NCBI GenBank assembly: GCA_951213105.1
Contig: OX578153.1
Span: 55,614,020 to 55,678,019, forward strand
DNA from: Amaurobius ferox
Taxonomy: Eukaryota > Arthropoda > Arachnida > Araneae > Amaurobiidae
Reading direction: 5' to 3'
Length of the DNA: 64,000 nt
Below the pieces are notes generated by a model. That model was given only the letters and a program-made list of their open reading frames with translations, ran no database searches and was not told the DNA's origin. This document shows, piece after piece, positions 22,830 to 34,960 of this stretch. Positions within the stretch are counted from its first letter, which is position 1. Every line of letters starts with the position of its first letter. Made by a program: the position numbers and the translations under genes.

Positions 22830-23325
22830 AACCAATAATAAATAATATTTTTTTTTAATTTATGGGATTTTTTGATAAATTTATTTGAAAAATGTGCAAT
22901 ATTTCGAGAACGGTTCGTGCTAGCGTTTTAAAGTTTATGTCAATCGCTTTCTAAGGAAAAATTACATATGAAATATCTATTTACGTAACTTTATTACAGG
23001 TTTCGATTTTTTGATGATTTTCTCAAAATTTCACTCGAAAATTTAGGGGGGTTCTGAACATTCGATTGTATTTTAAAACAATAGGCCTCTGGTATTCATG
23101 GATTGTGATTTTTTGTACCACATTTCAAATCTCTCCATTCATTCGAGAGATATCGTCTCCACAGGCTCACTGACACACACACACAAAAACATACACACAC
23201 ACACACACAGACATCAATTCAAAACTGTTCAATTCGTGAACAAGGATGCTTGAAACGTGCTCTCCCCTCGAAAACTCGAATTCGAATTTTCGACCCCGTC
23301 ACAATACTTTCCTTATACATACAAT
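22830..23325 (-). repeat. Family B repeat, left half
   Basis: Reverse-oriented: the TTTGATAAATTTATTTGAAA block, CGAGAACGGTTCGTGCTAGC, TTAGGGGGGTTCTGAACATT, TATCGTCTCCACAGGCTCAC, a CA microsatellite (23172-23207), then the double-hairpin left end TCGAAAACTCGAATTCGAA...TTTTCGACCCCGTCAC and CTTTCCTTATACAT. The GGCGAC motif cluster and right end are missing. Confidence 0.8.
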
Positions 23326-23329
23326 AAGT

Positions 23330-24260
23330 ACCATACAATTCTATAGGAAATGAAGCCATTTATTTAAAAGAATCCAAGTCGTTATCGCAATTTTAAAAAA
23401 AGGGGAGGGGACTTGTATCTCCTGTACTCCCTACTCCCAAAAATGTGTTAAATACCATGCAATTTACAAAAAACTTCAAAAATTTCAATTTTAGGGTCAT
23501 AGACCCCCTTGAAGTACTAAAAATGCACCCTTAGTTGCCACCAAATTCGTTAAATCATTCGATACTTTCATTGAAAGTTTCGCATTACCTATATTTCACG
23601 GGATCGGTACTGTAGGTTAAAAATTCTTACAAGTATGCTCATTTGGTGGTCTGCCTACATTCATTAAGAATTGGGTGGTTTTGCGGTACACCTACAACCG
23701 CGAAATCCCGACATTCCTAGTTGTATGTTAATGATGTCGCTGCATTTAGATATCAAATTAATTACATGTTTTTAAAAGTATTGATCGTGTATCGGCAGAT
23801 TTATAATTCATATTTGAATGTTATTGGAATGCCATGCACTTTTCGCTTCATTTTTATTCAATGTTAGAAATCAGATATGATTAAAAACAGTCGCTAAGTA
23901 TCATTCTATTCACTTAAATTCATAAAATTTTGTAAAAACACAAATTTAAGAGTCTTAGAGCCCCTAATCACCGAAAAATTTACGAAGTATTGTTTCATAC
24001 TGTAGAAAAAGGCGCCATTTAATCAGAAAATCCAAGTCGTTATCACAATTTAAAACAATAAGGGCTCTTAGGATCTCTTAGTTTCCCAAAAATCCGCCAA
24101 GTACGGTGTAATTTACTAAATTTATTCAAAAAATGTAATTTTACGGTCATAAACCCCTTGGAATACCAAAACCACTCCCCCTAGTTCGCCAAAAGTCCAC
24201 TAAAGTCATTTAGAAATTTTAATTTTAGAGTCTTAAACTCCTTGGAATACCGAATGTCAA
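23330..24260. repeat. Direct repeat, two diverged copies about 655 bp apart
   Basis: Copies at about 23340-23560 and 23996-24215 share AATCCAAGTCGTTATC(G/A)CAATTT, CCCAAAAAT, AATTTTA(G/C)GGTCATA(G/A)A and CCCTTAG/CCCCTAG words in the same order. A third partial similarity (TTTTAGAGTCTTAAACTCC) follows near 24220. No gene is recognised. Confidence 0.6.
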
Positions 24261-24511
24261 ATTGTGGTAGGTTTGAAAAGGCAAGTTCTTGTTTGTTTAA
24301 TGTTTTAAATTAGTAGGATAATTTAATTAAACAACTAAAAAGAAGAAAAAGAATTCACTTTAAAATGAAAGTCTAGCTCAAATAAAAAAAATGGCTACCA
24401 TCGTTTTAACCCTTGAAAATTTTTACGAGTGCTTGATTCAGTTTTTATTTCTTACAAAACATTTAAATTTTAATAACACTTCCTTCATTGGCAAGCTCAC
24501 GATATCTTATC

Positions 24512-24556
24512 GTGGCCGGTTGGTACGCGCGTTCAATTTGTAACCTTTGATCCCGA
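24512..24556 (+). other. tRNA-like promoter fragment (possible SINE head)
   Basis: GTGGCCGGTTGGTACGCGCG resembles a box A, and CCTTTGATCCCGA about 30 bp downstream resembles a box B. I see no acceptor stem or CCA-proximal pairing, so a working tRNA gene is unlikely. It could be the head of a different SINE family. Low confidence. Confidence 0.3.
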
Positions 24557-24996
24557 TTTGTTGTTATATTTTGTTTTTATATAAAATTTAATTTTGGTAA
24601 AAAAATTCATTATTTCTCGTAAGTTATTTAATTTTCAATTATGTGTTTTCCAAACAACAAAAATATATGGGCAATTATATTTTATTTCATTCAAATAGAA
24701 TCTTCAATGTTGCCTTATAAATATGACGCTGAACACGGGGCGTTTTGAATATCTGTGCTCCTCTCTGACATATTATACTTAATACTGAAACTGAATTATT
24801 GTTTTTAAATGTGGATTACAATAATTCTATTTTTTTTTCCAAATATATACATTTCATTTATTTTCTTTAGGTGTTTTATTTATTTTCGTACAGATTTTCA
24901 TTATGAATTCGTAATATTTTCTAATTTAGAAGTTTTGAAATATAAGTTTTGTGAATGTGATGCAGATACTACAACCGTATATTCGTATCTCCCGAC

Positions 24997-25412
24997 ATGG
25001 ACGAATTAACGGATGAAGATGATAGGTCTGAAAATGAAATAGAGACTGCATTTGTTACAACCGTTGCAAGAAACTAAGAATTTAGTGATCTTCAAATAGA
25101 CAGGAATCTGGACAACCAAGTAGACGCTAACGTATCTTCACGATCATCTATCCTCCTCTTGCAGAGCGATAGCAGTACCTTATCTCAAGCTAGAACATGT
25201 TGGCGAATTCCTTGTGGTTGCCCTGTATGTTAACCACCATACGCCTAGATCAAAAGTTAGTGATAGTATCAGATTGGGCTAAAATAACCACCTCCCATAT
25301 AAAAGTTACAAACAATGATTGCTCTTTTAAGTTATTATTATTTTGTAAAAAGTGCGCCACGTTAAACTCTACACGAAATGTATTCCTAAATTTCATACGA
25401 TATGAATCATAA
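24997..25412 (+). pseudogene. piggyBac-like transposase remnant with internal deletion
   Basis: The frame from 24997 gives an acidic start, MDELTDEDDRSENEIE, like the N-terminus of piggyBac transposases. Stops follow within 30 codons. Near 25345-25410, one frame reads HVKLYTKCIPKFHTI and another gives CKKC just before it. Together these resemble the Cys/His-rich C-terminal domain (CxxC...LCxxCFxxFH). The several-hundred-residue catalytic core is absent. Assignment is tentative because both pieces are short. Confidence 0.4.
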
Positions 25413-26905
25413 ACCTATTTTCATTATTTTTTTATATTAGTTATATTGTGCACATTTGTGTAAATATGTGTACTTGCAATTACTGCTTAACTTTTGAACA
25501 TTTATATTCCTAACACCATTACAAAATTGATAATCTGGCTTTGCGAAAACCAATGTGATAAGAATAGTAAATATAAAGCTATTGTCCTTATATTAAATTA
25601 TAATCCATCTTATACTTAAATCCACCTTATAACTTAAAATCTACATTAAATACTTTGTTATTTAAACTTAACTTAAATTAACATTTAATTTTCATGATAC
25701 TTTGCAAATGTTATAAATGCAGGCTAATTGGATGCGGCGAAAGTTGGCTTGACCAAGTTATAGCGTCGCATTATCCATTACTTCTTAGAAGCTGTTGAAG
25801 CATAAAAGCGTTGGATTACAGTGTGCGTCGGGCTAACCGATGTCGGATTATCAAGCTCATACAATAGTATATACTTTAATTCATGTAGCTTGTGGTATCA
25901 TATTTTTGTATTTTTTTATGAAAAATAATAAACTCATAACCAACATCTAAATAAGCGATTATTTTAAACTTGAGCTACACAACGTCCTATATATAAGACA
26001 GTCTGTTTTTCAAGAGGACATAACATATTTGATTTTAGAAATGGCTAGGGTAAATAATCCCTGCTAATAAGCAAAACTTAACATTGTTACCTGAAACTAT
26101 GAAAATAAATAATTTGGGCATTAATGGGTTATGATATAACTAATTGGAGTACCTATCAAAATATACTTACGCTGTTTTTTCTTTTGAGCTAAAGCTGAAA
26201 TAAAGCAGAAAGAAAGATTAGACAAAATATAACAAAGAAAAACAAAAGTTTCAGCAATTTTGTGCAACATAATATTACAGGCTTTGTAAGAAATAGATTT
26301 CCTTTGGTAAAATAACTAAGTACTGACACGTGTGACTGCGACTAGAAATTAATTTTCTAAATATCCTTATACAAGCTAAAAAGAAAACAAAAAAACCCCC
26401 ACAGAATTATCAAAATTTTCAAAAATCAATCTTATAATGTTTTTTGTTGATTTTTAACTTAGAAATTTCGTTTAAGTCACAATTTAATGCTCTCGCAGAT
26501 CTCTATCGAAATAGCTTTGTCTCGTGTTTGTACAATATTTTGTTAAAATATTACGCAATGTTATACGAATGCGCTTTAACATAGGCGAGTTGTGCCGGGT
26601 CCTACAAGCAGAGTTTTGCTCGGATGGCGTTTACGTTAGCATCGTTTTTTCATCTCGCGTTGCTATTTTAATGTAGATTTAACGTCTTTCCCACTTGTTA
26701 CGTTGCTAACACTTAAGAAATACCATGTAACGTTTTGGATTTACGTAAGAACTTAGTCACCCTCACTCATAGCAAAATGCAATTTGTAAAAGCTATATAC
26801 GATTTGATAAGACAATGCTGACTGTATACAGCAACGCACATGTCAAGATCATGCTCCTCGACGAACGCGAACGGTAGGAAGGGTAAACAGAACTCGAAAG
26901 CGGAG
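25413..26905. other. Unassigned stretch
   Basis: AT-rich with a slightly more GC-rich patch at 26560-26905. No open frame or repeat family is recognised, and no right end of the piggyBac-like remnant was identified. Confidence 0.35.
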
Positions 26906-27696
26906 TGTTACGTGGATATATCACACGTCCGGTAAGAACGCGACAAAGGCCGTCACCGTATATGAAAGCTAATTAATATAAATTACACAAGTATCTAAAA
27001 TGAAGAGACTTATTTTATAACAATAACAAAAATATTTATTTAGAGAAAACATTTAATATCACTTTAACATTTATAATTCACATACAAAATCCTTAGTGGA
27101 ATACATTGATTAAGATATTTAAATTCCCTTAACTCACTCGTCAAAGCACGAGTTTACCAGCTATAACCTATCCAGATAAATCCTAACCTTATCTAGGGGG
27201 CCATTGCCTTTTGGCACAGGCTAATCTAAGTAGAGGGTTGAGAGAGCCAAATTAGCCGTCATGCAAGAATAGAATTGGGCCTACCTCTGTCATCATAGGA
27301 CACAACAGGCTGTCCGGTTCTTTGTCATGGAGAATATCGTCACCGCTCGTCGCCTCCTGCGACCACTCTCTCTCACTTCACAAACTCAAGTCCTCAGTTC
27401 AGAATTTTAAACTTCAAAGTTCCTCTCTCTCTCTACCCCCTCTACAAGGCGCCCCTTCCAGCTATATTATTGGCCAATGTCCCTCTTGGTAATATAAGAT
27501 ATCTAGCCTCTTGTTTTTACATGAAGAAAGTTCTCACGATTCCTTTCCCAGGATCCCCATGATATATCTTGAACTTTTGGGTCAGCTGGGTCAACCCCTT
27601 CTGTTCGTACAGCATGTGATTCTCCCTAGAAATTGAGTAGCACCCCTACTTCATATCTGTGTCTGGTGCAGCTGCGTTCAAGAGAACGTTATAACA
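26906..27696 (-). repeat. Candidate LTR, minus strand
   Basis: In plus orientation the segment runs from TGTTACG to CGTTATAACA, with inverted termini TGTTA/TAACA. On the minus strand it has ATTGGCCAAT and a TATA-like AATATAGC (about 27460-27475) upstream and AATAAA (TTTATT on plus at 27035-27040) about 130 bp before its end. A purine-rich tract (reverse of TCTTCTTAGG and CCTCTTTGTTT) precedes the start. No primer-binding site beginning TGG follows it and flanking 5-mers do not match, so it may be a 3' LTR remnant. No second copy is in the window. Confidence 0.35.
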
Positions 27697-28534
27697 ATTG
27701 CCTCTTTGTTTGAGGGACCCTCTTCTTAGGTTGATTCCCTCCTCTGCAACTGCAATGTTACATTGGGATTGTAAAATTCCATGTAACACGGAGCTCAGTT
27801 CGACAGTTCGCACTTAAAACTCGCGAACTGAATGTCGTAGAGAGGTCGAGGTTCTTTTATTTAATAGACAATCGATTTCTTTACTAGACACTGAGTGCAC
27901 CAAAACCGCAAGTTGTAAGACGCCTAAATGGGACGATACATTCCAGCTTCACAATATCTAAAAGAAATGCTACAGAATGCATGGAGGATTACCGAAAACG
28001 GAAGGCTTTAGTATAGACCGAAAGTACTACGACCACTAAGGTTCCTCATGCCTCAGGGTGAGTCGAGTGGTCTGAGTTTTCGACCCTTAAGGTCCCCTAC
28101 TCTAGACCTGAACGTGTTGGAGACATGCACGTATGAAGGATTTTTTGCAGTGGTTAGCTAAAATCGATTGCATTCAAAATTTAGATATTACTATCAACCT
28201 TTAATTTTAAGAGTTTCTCTAAATGCAGATTTAGAGGTCCAATAACAACTAACTGATAAAAATTCGAAACATTTAAAGTTATTTTGAGGCGGGGTGAAGT
28301 CGGTAAGTAAATAAAGCATAAACAAATACAGTTCTAAAAAAAACCTATAAAAGAATAGAGAAAATACCTTTTTGACTTTCCCTACGATATATATTTCGAA
28401 CTATTTTGAAAAAAAGGTTCTAATTTCGACCTTTCAATTTGAAAATGACAGACCACCCACAAAGAAAGGTATTATTCAGGCTAAATTATTTGGACTTAAT
28501 TTAGGATTGAAGCCATTAACAATGTCATTTTATG
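27697..28534. other. Unassigned stretch
   Basis: Somewhat richer in GC than its surroundings at 27780-28140, with a partly open plus-strand frame near 27930-28100, but no recognisable protein family. Confidence 0.35.
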
Positions 28535-29310
28535 TTGGTTTTTACTTTCCCTGCAATACATGGTAATGAATAGGGGAAGTATTGGAATCGTGTCGAAAAT
28601 CGCACTTCGCGTTTTCGACGGATGTACACATTTCAAGCACACTAGAACACGAAAGCACAATTTGTAAAGTGTGACTGTCTGTGGAATGTATGTTTCCAGT
28701 TTAACTCAAAAGTTAATTGACCAAATGTGATCAGATTTGATAGCTACGTCACTTGTGGATTTCCCTGGTCTGATTAGATTTTGGTGCGATTCGGAAAATA
28801 TAACCAGCCTTTTTTACCATGCAAAATAGCCCGCAGAAGTCGTATATATCCAGTCTAGCTTATATAATAATTGATCAAATTTCAGAAAATTTTATAGACA
28901 TGTCGCTTGTCGGTTATAGTGGTGTTGCTTAGATTTTGGCACAATTAGAAAGAAAAATAATCTTTCTTTTTTCTGCAAATAGTTCCGCAAAAATCGTCAA
29001 GATTTAAAATAAACATTTATTACTTACAATACATGATGGTGCATACGGAAAGTATTGTAATCCTGTCAAAAATTGCAACTCTAGTTTTTGACGGAACTAC
29101 ACATTTCGAGCACGCTAGAACCTGTAAAAACCACTTGTAGAGTGACGTTTGTATGTGTGTCTATGCAATGCATGTATTCACTGTAGAAAAAAAAATTAAT
29201 TGAATAAATTTTAAAAAATTTCGTAGATAAGCTGCTTGTAGATGATCCTGGTGCTGATTAGATTTTAGTACGGTTAAAATAAAGCATGTTTTTTTTTCAA
29301 AATGACCCAA
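28535..29310 (+). repeat. Family A repeat, two shortened head-to-tail copies
   Basis: The first starts ACTTTCCCTGCAATACATGG at 28545, with hairpin closure GGGGAAGTATTGG and second hairpin GTCGAAAATCGC...GTTTTCGACGGATG. The second starts near 29030 (ACAATACATGATGG, GGAAAGTATTG, TTTTTGACGG). Both carry GTGCTGATTAGATTTTG/CTGATTAGATTTT. Their microsatellite block is nearly lost (TGTCTGTGGAATG; TGTGTGTCTATGCAATG). The Tc1 fragment follows at once. Confidence 0.7.
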
Positions 29311-29326
29311 ATGACACAAATCTGCA

Positions 29327-30021
29327 CGCTTCAGTCTTTCAACAGATGATCATCAGGTACGTGTGTGGCGGCGCCAGGACCAGCGGTCCCAATCAGCCTT
29401 TGTTTTACACAGGCACAGAGCCATTACCTCTGATGTGATGGTGTGGGGTGCTATATCTTAAGCCAGCCGGTCGCTCCTAGTGATCCTGCGTACATCATTA
29501 ACAGCTCAACGATATGTGAAGAAATCCTGTGGCCGTTTGCGTTACCCTTCATGGCACGTTATTCTGAGGCCATTTTCCCAACAAGATAATTCCTCACCAC
29601 ATACGGCTCACCTATCTGTGGACTGGCTCCGTGCTTTTCATACTGTTACATGGCCAGCAAGGTCACCAGACCTTTCGCCAATCGAGCATGTATAGGACAT
29701 GCTAGGCCGCCAGATTTGGGCCGCCCGAAATGTAGCAGATCTGGAGCAACAATTGGGGAATACCTGGTAGAATGTATTACAGGATGACATTAAGAAACTC
29801 TATCACTCCTTACCTAGACTATACAAGTACGATTTGCCTCCAAGGGGTGTTTCACCAATTACTGGTTTGAAAATTCAATTTACAATTGCTAAACATTGAT
29901 GGGTTCTGCGGCCTTGATTTTGTAATCATTTCATTACCAGTGTATGAGCTCTACGCATACTTAATTTCAATAAAAACAGTCACTTTTTTCATGGTGCTTC
30001 CTTTTTTTTTGCAAATGAGTG
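29327..30021 (+). pseudogene. 5'-truncated Tc1-like transposase with in-frame stops
   Basis: A single plus-strand frame stays recognisable from 29327 to about 29860. It begins in the transposase core (FSLSTDDHQVRVWRR) and passes VMVWGAIS. It holds the second catalytic aspartate in FSQQDNSSPHTA and the glutamate in SPDLSPIEHV. Three in-frame stops occur (29459, 29693 and one near 29770), looking like single-base changes. The DNA-binding N-terminus and first catalytic aspartate are missing. A T-rich end and GCAAATGAGTG followed by TA at 30022 mark the right inverted-repeat terminus; the left one is gone. Confidence 0.85.
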
Positions 30022-30023
30022 TA

Positions 30024-31390
30024 TAAACCACAGTCGATCTCAAGTGCTGCAAACATGACCAAATTTGTTTATTGAACCCAAACTGTCCGACCTACCAGAA
30101 GGTGTAAGGTATCCTAACTGTATCCATTTTCTGAATCCGCAGTCCCTTGAAATAGTACATTAATGTATTTCTCTCCCCTTTAGAGCACACTCACGATAGC
30201 TGACAGAGTTCGTGCTGATTAACACATTTTTGTCAGGATTTTGGCATGTTCTGAAATATACATTGATTAGAATAAACCTTGAAGATTTAAATGAATTCGC
30301 GTGTTTTAGTATCCTTCTTTACAAATTACATTTATTTCATACTACAAGTCCAAATTTTAGACGTAAAAATAATCTTTCATGAGTTGTGGATTTTTATGTT
30401 TTAAAAATCAGAAAAATATAAATATGACTTCGTAGCAATTAAACTATAGAAAACAGATGATAAAAAAGCCAGTTATTCTCTGTAAAATGATGCCAGATTA
30501 TCCCCAAAGGTGTTTTCTTATCCAATTCTCAATGGTGGCCTCCCAATGGCGTTTTTTCATCCATTATTTTATCCAAAATGTCAAAACACTCTAAAAGCAA
30601 GGACTTAGCAAAATCTGTCACAGTTCTGGATGCAGCCATTTGGATATCTGTAGCAAGTTTTAGCTTTTCTCTGTAGAAACTTTTGAAAATCTCTTTCTCA
30701 AAGAATAAACGTTATTTCGTGAAAATTCTGGAACATTCCAGAAGTCGCTCGCTATACATTGCCGAATTGGCGATAAATCGTCAACTCTGGAAATCCTTCT
30801 AACTAGGAATTCCTGTAAAATCTAGGCTCACGTCATCTTTTCGTCGTGCTTAAGTCATGGACTGTGTTTTCTTTGCCTGGTCTTCCAGACAGACGAGAGA
30901 GGAGGCGCCAAAGAGGGAATATAGCACGTTCGCAACATTATAAATAGTAATAAGAATAAATACAATAAAAATTAATTCAAAGTAAATTAAGTTTAATAAT
31001 ATCAATGAATGGTTAAATGAAAAGGTAGAAGAAATTTGGAACTTCAAATTAAAACAATCTTTGAACGAATCATTCAAATAGTGAACAAGATTGAGGGAAT
31101 TATTCAAAATGTAATTTCAGTAAGTGATTCAAAAAATGATTCAGAATTGAAGTTGACGCCAGATGGTCAAATGAACGATTCATGAGGTTGAATGAACGAT
31201 GGGGGCCAATATAACTCAAGTCGTCAACCAAGCACATTTATTTAAAGTAAACAAACGGATAGACGATACCATGGAATTAAAAAGAATGGACTCGTGGATG
31301 AAACTCTTAAAAGTGCCATAACGCTTTGAGAATTATATCTAGGTGTAGCTAATGTTAGTAAAGAACCCTTTGTTTTAATTTGACACAATA
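30024..31390. other. Unassigned stretch with a coding-like minus-strand fragment
   Basis: A SINE-tail-like segment (GTCCGACCTACCAGAAGGTG) lies at 30089-30108. On the minus strand a stop-free frame of about 60 codons ends at 30529. It has an amphipathic helical composition (KLKLATDIQMAASRTVTDF) but no ATG and no recognised family. The rest is AT-rich without features. Confidence 0.35.
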
Positions 31391-31612
31391 GAGAGATGAT
31401 GTAGATCTCTCTATCCGAATCGTATCAAAACTAATCAACACAAGAACCACCATAAAGTGACTTACCTCTTAAATTTCATGAAATTCGGTAAATTGGTTTT
31501 TCAGTTAGAGTGGATACATACATTACACAGACAGACAAACACACAGACGTCACGCTAAAAATGGTTTTTTTAGAATTTTAGAGATTTCAAAACGTGTAAA
31601 TAACGTATGAAT
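31391..31612 (-). repeat. Family A repeat, core fragment
   Basis: Reverse-oriented core: AAACTAATCAACAC, AATTTCATGAAATTCGGTAA, TTTTTCAGTTAGAGTGGATA, ACAGACAGACAAACACACAG, ACGTCACGCTAAAAATGG and CAAAACGTGTAAAT. Both ends of the family are missing. Confidence 0.75.
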
Positions 31613-31613
31613 G

Positions 31614-31830
31614 AATAATATCACCCAATTAGTTTTGGATTGAACCCGGGTTGAAAAAATGAAATACATTGAATCCTATGGGACCTAATTTTTCAAACAT
31701 TTTTTAAGCGAATTTAAAATTCACAAATTGCTTCGAAAATTTTAGGCAAAATTCAAATTATTTCATAAAATATATAAAAAAAAATTCAACAAAATATATT
31801 CAGTAGTTTTTTAGATAAAAATTAAAATAA
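31614..31830 (+). repeat. Family E repeat, copy 1 (pair with 48212-48418)
   Basis: About 215 bp closely matches 48212-48418 in the same orientation. Shared words include ATAATATCACCCAATTAGTT, GAACCCGGGTTGAAAAAATG, CCTATGGGACCTAATTTTTC and TTAAAATTCAC. I saw no inverted ends or duplications at the edges. Confidence 0.8.
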
Positions 31831-31999
31831 TAGTTACACCTCTTATATGAAGCGATCATGTGACCACGATATGAAAATATCATCTGACCCACTTCAAAAT
31901 TAAATATGGCATCCATCTTGTCTCAAAATCGTGATTTTGAAAGTTCTTTTTAAATCATATTGAGTGTTGTATCCGTCCTAAAACCGCTATATTTTTGCT

Positions 32000-32759
32000 T
32001 AAATTCTGTGCATCTACATACTGAAACAACGCAGTTACAATATATTTGAGTTTAAATGATCATCCAAATTTAATTATTTCTACAACGAAGCCTATTTTTC
32101 ACTTATGTAAAATGTAAACAGCAAAATATGTAGGATGAGTTGTATAAAAATTGCTGTATTTCTTTAACGGAAAGTTATTTAGCTCATGGAGTCTGCAATA
32201 TAGCTGATATGTATGAAATATTCATTGATTTTGCAGAGCGAAGGACGATTTTTTTCGATGAAGTTTTAAGCATAGAGATTAGTTACTTGCAGCTCCATGG
32301 TCTTAAATTTTTAAATAAAATAAATTATTACGGTATTGTGATGAATGAAATGAATGGGAAAATGTTATGAATGAAATGCTGCTTTTATACAGAGAGCCAG
32401 GCGTGTTATTTTTTCTATGACGTCACTTGAATGAATGTCAGTTGTTTTCAATGAAGTGGTCAAATATAATAAATTATTGTAGTATTATGATAATTTTAAA
32501 AATGTTACCGAGGAATGTATCGCATTTTAGAGATGTTTAATCCAGGCAATTTATATTTCAATGCCATCATTTGAATGAAGTTCATTTTTTTCGATAAATG
32601 TTTAAGTTTTCAAATATAATAAATTAATGTAGTATTGTAATAAATTTTAAAATATTACCGAGGATTGTATTGCATTTTAGAGATGTTTAAATAAAATTAC
32701 ATTGAAATTGGAAAGTGTTTCATAATCAATGCTTTAAGCATGATTGATTTTTCTTGTTT
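32000..32759 (+). repeat. Family D repeat with internal about 120-bp iterations
   Basis: The stretch matches 49735-50125: GAAATATTCATTGATTTTGC and AAAGTGTTTCATAATCAATG occur in both. Inside, TTAC(C)GAGGA(A/T)TGTAT(C/T)GCATTTTAGAG and ATATAATAAATTA(T/A)TGTAGTATT recur about 150 bp apart. No coding family is seen. Confidence 0.65.
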
Positions 32760-34960
32760 ATTTTAGATTATGATGATTTTTTCGGGCCATTTCGCAAAAA
32801 GTGGCAGGTTATTTTTTTTCAAACGTCCCAAAATCGAATCAGCACTTGGGCAACCCACAAGAGACATATCGAAAAAATTTTGTAAAATTTGATCTATTTG
32901 TTTTTCATCTAGAGTGGATTCATCAATTTCGCAAAAATAGTGGATTCTTTTATTCCGAATCGTACCAAAATCTAATCATACCAAGGTCACACACAAGTGA
33001 CTTATCTACCAAATTTTATGAAATTCGGTCTATTAGTTTTTCAGTTAGAGTAGACACATACATTGCAAAGACAGACACAGACAGACAGACAGACACACAC
33101 GCATAGACGTCACTAAAAAAATAGTGTTTTCGTGTTCTAGAGGTCACAAAACGTGTAGATCCGTCGAAAACTCGAGTTGCGATTTTCGACATGATTCCAA
33201 TACTTTTCCATGATTCCAATACTTATCACATTAATATGTATTGCAGGGAAAGTAAAAATATGATATGGGCAGCACATGACTTCTCCTGCAAACTGATATC
33301 CACGTTCTCTTTATTTTAATTAAATTTCATTCACTTTTAATTCAATTTTCGTTCTCATTTGGTAACTGGACTTATTTTCAAAGGTGGCGTAGAGAAAATA
33401 CGAAAAACCTAAAATATCTCGAGGAAGGCTAGTCCTAGTGTAATAAGGTTGGTCTTATTCTTTTCTTCGCTAAAAATTACATATAAAACAAGCATTTAAT
33501 GGATATATTTGAGTATACGTAGTTTTTTATTTTAGATTTTAACGATTTTTGCTGTCCATTTTGCAAAAACAGGTAATTATTTTTTTCGAAACGTACCAAA
33601 ATCTAATCAGCACCAGGGTCACACACAAGTGAATTACATACCAAATTTTATGAAATTCGGTCCATTAGTTTTTCAGTTAGGGAGGATACAGATAGACACA
33701 CAGACAGGCAGGCAGACACACACACAGACGTCAGGCTAAAAGTAATTTTTCGTGTTCTACTGTTCCCAAAACGCGTAGATCCTACAAAAACTTGAGTTGC
33801 GATTTTCGACATGATCCCAATGCTTCCCCTTTACATTATCATGTATTGCAGAGAAAGTAAACATCTTATGTAGGCAGCACATGACCTTCTCTGCAGTCTC
33901 AAATTCATTTTTCTTTATTTTTTTAATAATTCACTAGATGCAGTTTAATTGCACCAAATAACACTTAATTTGCATTTTTAATTCAATTTTTTTTTATTTC
34001 GTAATTAGACATTTTTCCAAATTCGACGTAACAAAAATGCAGGATATCTCAAATATCTTGAGAACGGTTAAGCCTAAAGTAATGGAGTTTGTTATATTAT
34101 TTTCCTTGTCAAATACTGGGAATAAAACAAAAATTTAATTGATACATTTGATCATACGTAGTCTTCTTTTTTTAGATTTTGGCAATTTTTTCGGGTCATT
34201 TCTTAGAAAAAGGCAGGTTGTTCTTTTCCTAATCATATCAAAATCTAATCAGCACCAGAATATCTTACAAGTAATTTATCTACCAAATGTTGTGAAATTT
34301 GGTCAATTAGAATTTTAACATGAGTTTATACATGACATTTTTACGAGCCATTTCGCAAAAAAAGGTATGTTATGTTTTTTTAATCGTACCAAAATCTAAT
34401 CAGCACCAGGGTCACAACCAATTGATTGACATATCAAATTTTATGAAATTCGGTCCATTTATAAAATTCGGTTTTTGGGTTAGAGTGGAAACATTTATTG
34501 CACAAAGACACACAGACAGACGTTACGCTAAAAAGTGTTTTATTACGTTACGCTAAACGTGTGTTACGCTTAAAAGTATTCTAGAGGTTTCAAAACGTGC
34601 AGATTCGTCGAAACTGGAGCAGCGATTTTCGATTTGATTCCAATACTTTCCCTATACTTTACCATGTATTTCAAGGAAAGTAAAAATCTGATATGGGCAG
34701 CAAATGACTTTCCCTGAAGACTCATATTTACGTTCTCTTTATTTCTTCAGTAATTCCTGATAGTAAGTTTAATTGCACAAAATAATACCCATATTTATAA
34801 AAAATGACACTGAATTTGCACTTTTAATTCAATTTTCGTTCTCATTTAGTAACAGGACATATTTTCAAAGGTAGCGTGAGAACGGCTAATACTAGTGTAA
34901 TGGGGTTGATCTTACTCGCGTAATCGTTCAAAATTATGTCAAAAAGTAAAGTTATCCTTA
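32760..34960 (-). repeat. Family A tandem array (two complete and two partial units)
   Basis: Reverse-oriented units join at GGAAAGTAAAA followed by TCTGATATGGGCAGCA-type sequence. Left-hairpin ends fall at 33253, 33858 and 34681, giving unit lengths of 605 bp (33254-33858) and 823 bp (33859-34681), flanked by partial units. Each has AATTTTATGAAATTCGGTCC, a GACA/CACA microsatellite, GACGT(C/T)A-GCTAAAA, GTAGATCC/GCAGATTC, and the two hairpins. Unit lengths differ by internal deletions or duplications (for example at 34300-34400). Confidence 0.85.

Noticed and set aside
25733..25860. Possible structured RNA in a GC-richer patch
   Set aside because: No tRNA boxes, no strong stem pairing and no repeated copy; evidence too weak.
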